From an uncultured Muribaculaceae bacterium (GTDB taxonomy: Bacteria; Bacteroidota; Bacteroidia; Bacteroidales; Muribaculaceae): 36,097 nucleotides of DNA. How positions within the stretch are numbered: the stretch's first letter is position 1; each line of letters begins with the position of its first letter. This document shows, piece by piece, positions 32,329 through 36,097 of this stretch. Where the stretch lies: NCBI GenBank assembly GCA_910589095.1, contig CAJUSN010000004.1:4791-40887 (forward strand), read 5' to 3'. The notes beneath the pieces are model-generated. The model made no database searches. It had not been told where the DNA came from and saw only the letters and a program-made list of their open reading frames with translations. Made by a program: the position numbers and the translations under genes.

Positions 32329-33174
32329 ATGTTATACAGAAGACTTAAAAATATCGTGGGCAATGCATTCTTTGTAGCAATCTTGACTATTGCCGGAGTG
32401 CAGAGTGCCTTTGCATTGGATCCGATACTCTCCAAAGGAAAGGTGTGGAAGTATTCCACCTCTAATGAGCTTCAAAATTTTCGGAGTGAAAGCACGCTGG
32501 AAGTGAGCAGAGACACAGTGATAGATGGAGAAAATCTCATTGTCCTTACTAAAAACTATCGATACTACTCATTGCGCCCTGAAGAGTTGACTGGAACGGG
32601 AAAGCGGGAATTACTGGCGAGAGAGAAAGATGGAGTTGTATGGTATTATCCGTTCGGTATACCGAAAGATGATAGTGAGCCGACTACGATATGGGCATGC
32701 TGCGATATGAAGATGAAACTGGGCGATACATATGAGGAATGTGGAGAGTGTGAGGATTGCAATCAGCATTACCCCGAAACATACTACATCAGCTATGAGA
32801 ATGAAATGGACATATTCGGCAAGAAGCGTAAGGTTTTATGCAGTCAGATTGTGGATTTGCCCTCTTACGGTGAAGAATTTGATTGCTGGATTGAGGGAAT
32901 CGGACCTACAAATGACCGGATATGGATGTGTCCCCAAGGAGGCGTTTTTCCTACTGATGGATCAGAAGCGCAATTTCTCGACGAGTGTTGGGAAAATGGT
33001 GAGCTGATTTATGAACGGAAGGCATTTCAGGCTTTGGCAAGGGTGTTGATGCCTGCGCCCGATGCATTAGCACCCGACTACAAGTTGTATGACCTTCAAG
33101 GGAAGCCGGTAGATAGCCCTGTGAAAGGTCAGATATACATACGCGGAGGAGAAAAAATACTTTGGTCAGAGTAA
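32329..33174 (+). CDS. Cysteine-rich exported protein with a Bacteroidales C-terminal motif, unknown function
   Basis: 281 residues from the ATG at 32329; a TTG at 32311 would add six. The N-terminus is a signal peptide (LYRRLKNIVGNAFFVAILTI followed by AGVQSAFA). The first half (GKVWKYSTSNE, LTKNYRYYSL) resembles secreted beta-rich proteins of gut Bacteroidales. In the middle there is a dense cysteine cluster (WACCDMKMKLGDTYEECGEC followed by EDC), with further cysteines in VLCSQ, DCW, MCP and ECW: nine in the mature protein. The end, YKLYDLQGKPVDSPVKGQIY followed by IRGGEKILW, matches a short C-terminal motif often seen on exported proteins of these bacteria. Family not recognised; surface location is inference. 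A strong terminator follows. Confidence 0.75.
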   Translation: MLYRRLKNIVGNAFFVAILTIAGVQSAFALDPILSKGKVWKYSTSNELQNFRSESTLEVSRDTVIDGENLIVLTKNYRYYSLRPEELTGTGKRELLAREKDGVVWYYPFGIPKDDSEPTTIWACCDMKMKLGDTYEECGECEDCNQHYPETYYISYENEMDIFGKKRKVLCSQIVDLPSYGEEFDCWIEGIGPTNDRIWMCPQGGVFPTDGSEAQFLDECWENGELIYERKAFQALARVLMPAPDALAPDYKLYDLQGKPVDSPVKGQIYIRGGEKILWSE

Positions 33175-33198
33175 AAACATACTCTTAGAAGATGAAAC

Positions 33199-33232
33199 AG
33201 CGGTGTGTCAAAAAGAATATTGACACACCGCT
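33199..33232 (+). terminator. Intrinsic terminator between convergent genes
   Basis: A perfect 13-pair stem, AGCGGTGTGTCAA (33199-33211) with TTGACACACCGCT (33220-33232), an 8-base loop and a T-rich tail (TTGATTTTCTT) on the plus strand. It ends the exported-protein gene and may also stop transcripts of the aminotransferase gene from the other side. Confidence 0.75.
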
Positions 33233-33273
33233 TTGATTTTCTTAGGGTTATAAGGGGATTTAGTTCGGGATGA

Positions 33274-34467
33274 TCAGACGAGGGCTGCGAGGGCGCGGGC
33301 TATGCGGGCCATTGCTTCGCGTATCAGGTCGTCGGAGGTGGCGTAGCTGAGTCGGATGTAGCCGGGAAGGCAGAATGCCGCGCCGTCAACGGTTGCCACG
33401 TGGGCTTCCTCAAGGAGATACATGGCGAGGTCAGCACCATTATTGATAACTCTGTCGCCGCAGCGTTTGCCGAAGAATGAGCTCACTTCGGGGAAAAGAT
33501 AGAATGCACCCTGGGGCTTGTTGACTTTCAGCCCGGGAATCTTTGATGCAAGTTCAACCACAAGGTCGCGACGGCGCTCGAAAGCTTTGCGCATCTCTTC
33601 CACGCAATCCTGCGGGCCTGAGTAGGCGGCTTCCGCTGCTTTTTGTGCAATGGAGGAAGGGCCTGAGGAGTACTGCCCCTGCAGCTTGGTGCAAGCCTTT
33701 GCCACGGCAACCGGACCTGCCATGAATCCTATGCGCCAGCCGGTCATTGCATAGGCTTTCGACACGCCGTTGATAACCACCACGCGGTCGGCAACCTCGG
33801 GGAAGGTGGCCAGTGAGGAGTAGCTGCCGGTGAAGTTGATGTGGCGATAGATTTCATCGGAGAGGATAAGTATGTCGGGATAATCCTTTAGAACGTCCAC
33901 CAAGCCCTGGAGCTCGCCGCGTGAATAAACTGAGCCCGTGGGATTTGAGGGTGAGCAGAGGAGCACCATGCGGGTGCGTGGAGTGATTGCGTTGCGCAGT
34001 TGGTCGGGAGTGATCTTGAAATCTTGTTCAATGGTGGCCGGAACGGTTACGGTGACACCCTCGGCGAGTTTCACCATTTCCACGTAGCTTACCCATGCCG
34101 GAGTAGGGATCACCACTTCATCGCCGGGATTGATGGTGGAGAGTATCACATTGCATAAAGCCTGCTTGGCGCCATTGGAAACCACGATCTGTTCCGGGCG
34201 GTAGGTTACCCCTTCGGTTGCCTCAATGTTGCTGCAAATGGCCTGACGCAGGCTCAGGTAGCCGGGGACCGGAGAATAGAATGTGAAATTACGATCAATG
34301 GCCAGCTTGGCTGCATCCTTGATGAACTCGGGAGTGTTGAAATCAGGTTCGCCAACGGAGAGATTGATTACATCCACGCCTTGTGCGCGGAGCTCATTGC
34401 TGCGTTGTGACATGGCCAGTGTGGCGGAAGCAGCCAGGGAGTTGATACGTTGTGAAATCTGAAGCAT
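33274..34467 (-). CDS. aspC: Aspartate-type aminotransferase (class I, subgroup 1-beta)
   Basis: 397 residues. Fold-type I aminotransferase motifs are in order: VINLSVGEPDFNTPEF near residue 33, YSPVPGYLSLRQAI, VSNGAKQAL (about 96-104), CSPSNPTGSVY (about 171-181), Asp204 in ILSDEIY and the PLP lysine Lys237 in NGVSKAYAMTGWRIGF. The sequence fits the subgroup that transfers amino groups between aspartate or other amino acids and 2-oxoglutarate; aspartate or prephenate specificity cannot be decided here. Cytoplasmic. It starts 30 bases after the mutS stop on the same strand, so the two are probably co-transcribed. Confidence 0.9.
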   Translation of the reverse strand: MLQISQRINSLAASATLAMSQRSNELRAQGVDVINLSVGEPDFNTPEFIKDAAKLAIDRNFTFYSPVPGYLSLRQAICSNIEATEGVTYRPEQIVVSNGAKQALCNVILSTINPGDEVVIPTPAWVSYVEMVKLAEGVTVTVPATIEQDFKITPDQLRNAITPRTRMVLLCSPSNPTGSVYSRGELQGLVDVLKDYPDILILSDEIYRHINFTGSYSSLATFPEVADRVVVINGVSKAYAMTGWRIGFMAGPVAVAKACTKLQGQYSSGPSSIAQKAAEAAYSGPQDCVEEMRKAFERRRDLVVELASKIPGLKVNKPQGAFYLFPEVSSFFGKRCGDRVINNGADLAMYLLEEAHVATVDGAAFCLPGYIRLSYATSDDLIREAMARIARALAALV

Positions 34468-34497
34468 TGCAAAAATGGTGTTTGAAAATGTATTGGT

Positions 34498-36097
34498 TTA
34501 TTGGGATTTTCCTGTGAGTATGGAGCGGATTTGATAAAGTTTGTTGAGGGCGGCTACAGGGGTGAGGTTATCGATGTCAATACCTATGATCTCGTCGCGA
34601 ATCTGAGTAAGGACGGGGTCGTCGAGTTGGAAGAATGACATCTGTACACCCTTGTTGTCGATCTTTGCGGGGGCCACGCGCGGAGTGCCTTGGGATGCGT
34701 CAGAGTCGTTTCCGCGCACATTCTCGAGATCGGCGAGCACTGCGTCGGCACGTTTTACTATTGAGGAGGGCATACCGGCAAGTTTGGCCACATGGATACC
34801 GAATGAGTGGGCCGAACCACCCTTGGCAAGTTTTCGCAGGAACACAACCTTGCCCCCGGCTTCTTTAACTGACACGTTGTAATTGACCACGCGCTCGAAG
34901 GATTGCTCCATGTCATTGAGCTCGTGATAGTGTGTGGCGAAGAGGGTCTTGGGGTGGATGTTGCGGTAGTTGTGAATATGTTCCACAATAGCCCAGGCAA
35001 TCGATATGCCGTCGTAGGTGGAGGTGCCTCGGCCAAGTTCGTCGAAGAGAATAAGCGAACGCTCGCTCATGTTGTTGAGTATGGATGCGGCCTCGTTCAT
35101 TTCCACCATGAAAGTTGATTCGCCGTGGGAAATGTTGTCGCTTGCGCCTACACGGGTGAAAATCTTGTCGACCACGCCTATCCGGGCGCTGGCTGCGGCC
35201 ACGAAACATCCTGTCTGCGCCATGAGCACGTTGAGGGCCGTTTGACGTAGCAGGGCTGATTTACCCGACATGTTAGGTCCGGTAATCATCATGATCTGGG
35301 TGCCTGAATTGGACAGATGCACCGAGTTGGTTATATATGGCTCGCCCGGGGGCAGCTCACGCTCTATTACCGGGTGACGGCCATCGACAATCTCTATGTC
35401 GAGCGAGCGGTCCACAATAGGGCGGTTGTAGCGGTTTTCAAGTGCCACGCGGGTGAATGCCGTGAGGCAGTCAAGGCGAGCGAGTAGAGCAGAGTCGAGG
35501 AGAATGGCCTGCACATATTGATTTACGGCCGCCACAAGGGTGGCATACAGTCGCGATTCTATAACCTCAATTTTCTCCTGTGCCCCCAGGATTTTCTCTT
35601 CATACTCTTTTAGCTCCTGAGTGATGTAACGCTCGGCATTGACAAGTGTCTGCTTGCGTACCCACTCGGGGGGCACCTTGTCGCGGTGAGTGTTCGTCAC
35701 CTCGATATAGTAGCCGAACACGTTGTTGAATCCGATCTTCAGGCTTGGGATGCCGGTGGCTTGGCTTTCGCGTGCTTGCAGCTGCAAGAGGTAGTCCTTG
35801 CCGGAGTAGGCGATGTGGCGGAGCTCATCAAGCTCGGCATCCACGCCTTCGCGAAACACCGTTCCGCGATTCAGTGCTGCAGGCGCGTCATCGACAATCT
35901 CGCGCGCTATGCGGTCGCGTATTCCTGCGCAGGGGTTGAGTTGTTCTCCGATTGCCGAGAGGGTCGCATCATCGGCCGCGGAGCAAATATCTTTGACGGG
36001 CACAATGGTTTCAAGGGAGCGACGGAGCTGTACGAGCTCGCGGGGCGTGACGCGCCCAACAGCCACTTTGGAGATGAGGCGCTCCATGTCGCCGGCC
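34498..36097 (-). CDS. mutS: DNA mismatch repair protein MutS (C-terminal part)
   Basis: The gene runs off the right edge; 532 codons are present and the frame is open to the end (A-G-D before MERLISKVAVGR), so the methionine at 36087 is not the start. Visible are the core lever region (MERLISKVAVGRVTPRELVQ), the clamp insertion (about SLKIGFNNVFGYYIEVTNTH), and the ABC-type ATPase with Walker A GPNMSGKSALLRQTA, signature and Walker B in DELGRGTSTYDGISIAWAIV, and ATHYHEL. The C-terminal helix-turn-helix dimerisation region is complete. MutS recognises base mismatches and small loops and recruits MutL. The lost portion is the mismatch-binding N-terminal domain. Confidence 0.96.
   Translation of the reverse strand, partial: AGDMERLISKVAVGRVTPRELVQLRRSLETIVPVKDICSAADDATLSAIGEQLNPCAGIRDRIAREIVDDAPAALNRGTVFREGVDAELDELRHIAYSGKDYLLQLQARESQATGIPSLKIGFNNVFGYYIEVTNTHRDKVPPEWVRKQTLVNAERYITQELKEYEEKILGAQEKIEVIESRLYATLVAAVNQYVQAILLDSALLARLDCLTAFTRVALENRYNRPIVDRSLDIEIVDGRHPVIERELPPGEPYITNSVHLSNSGTQIMMITGPNMSGKSALLRQTALNVLMAQTGCFVAAASARIGVVDKIFTRVGASDNISHGESTFMVEMNEAASILNNMSERSLILFDELGRGTSTYDGISIAWAIVEHIHNYRNIHPKTLFATHYHELNDMEQSFERVVNYNVSVKEAGGKVVFLRKLAKGGSAHSFGIHVAKLAGMPSSIVKRADAVLADLENVRGNDSDASQGTPRVAPAKIDNKGVQMSFFQLDDPVLTQIRDEIIGIDIDNLTPVAALNKLYQIRSILTGKSQ

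Noticed and set aside
36085..36087. ATG as a start codon of mutS
   Set aside because: The frame continues to the window edge with residues typical of the MutS core; MutS is much longer than 529 residues.
1..36097. CRISPR array, insertion sequence, integrase, phage or toxin-antitoxin system
   Set aside because: No regularly spaced repeats, transposase or integrase motifs, terminal inverted repeats or paired small toxin genes were found on either strand.

Overview
The window looks like a piece of a Bacteroidales chromosome, most likely from a gut lineage close to Muribaculaceae or Prevotella-like families; the family placement is inference. The support is as follows. Many genes are preceded by the Bacteroidota -7 promoter element TAnnTTTG. 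Shine-Dalgarno sequences are weak. Bacteroidota-type families are present (a DUF4919 protein, IF-2 with a long Pro/Ala/Lys linker, a short NusA without C-terminal repeats, PNPase with an Arg/Gly-rich tail). Exported proteins carry lipoprotein signals or a gut-Bacteroidales style C-terminal motif. No rRNA, tRNA, CRISPR array, integrase or insertion sequence was recognised.

Layout. 1-366: 5' end of a 2-oxoacid:ferredoxin oxidoreductase alpha subunit gene. 623-1930: a membrane protein and a DUF4919 protein, probably one operon. 2146-4494: a visibly AT-richer accessory patch with two paralogous lipoproteins and a membrane-anchored protein of unknown function, followed by 345 bases with no convincing gene. 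4840-9189: a bifunctional (p)ppGpp synthetase/hydrolase followed closely by a 7TM-HD phosphodiesterase, on the minus strand. 9280-10470: a divergent PatB/MalY-type aminotransferase. 10421-15096: four minus-strand genes, in transcription order patatin-like hydrolase, GT4 glycosyltransferase, exported C1 peptidase, flippase-like membrane protein. 15321-17558: pnp. 17775-23539: a complete RND efflux operon (TolC-like, AcrA-like lipoprotein, AcrB-like). 23524-28770: the rimP-nusA-infB core operon on the minus strand with folK appended. 29192-31776: a translationally coupled CE1-type esterase and an SGNH-esterase/GH16 fusion. 31777-33177: an AT-rich accessory patch with a 45-residue secreted ORF and a cysteine-rich exported protein. 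33274-36097: an aspartate-type aminotransferase downstream of a partial mutS.

How the parts work together. Most of the window is housekeeping: translation initiation and RNA processing (rimP, nusA, infB, pnp), stringent response (rel), mismatch repair (mutS), folate (folK) and central metabolism (2-oxoacid oxidoreductase, aminotransferases). The items that most deserve a second look are a terminator-like hairpin directly behind the rimP-nusA-infB promoter (a possible NusA feedback attenuator), the pairing of (p)ppGpp and putative cyclic-dinucleotide turnover genes in one operon, the esterase plus esterase-GH16 carbohydrate unit, a nearly leaderless glycosyltransferase promoter, and the two AT-rich accessory patches with unknown exported proteins. 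I did not find a clear new defence or mobile system.
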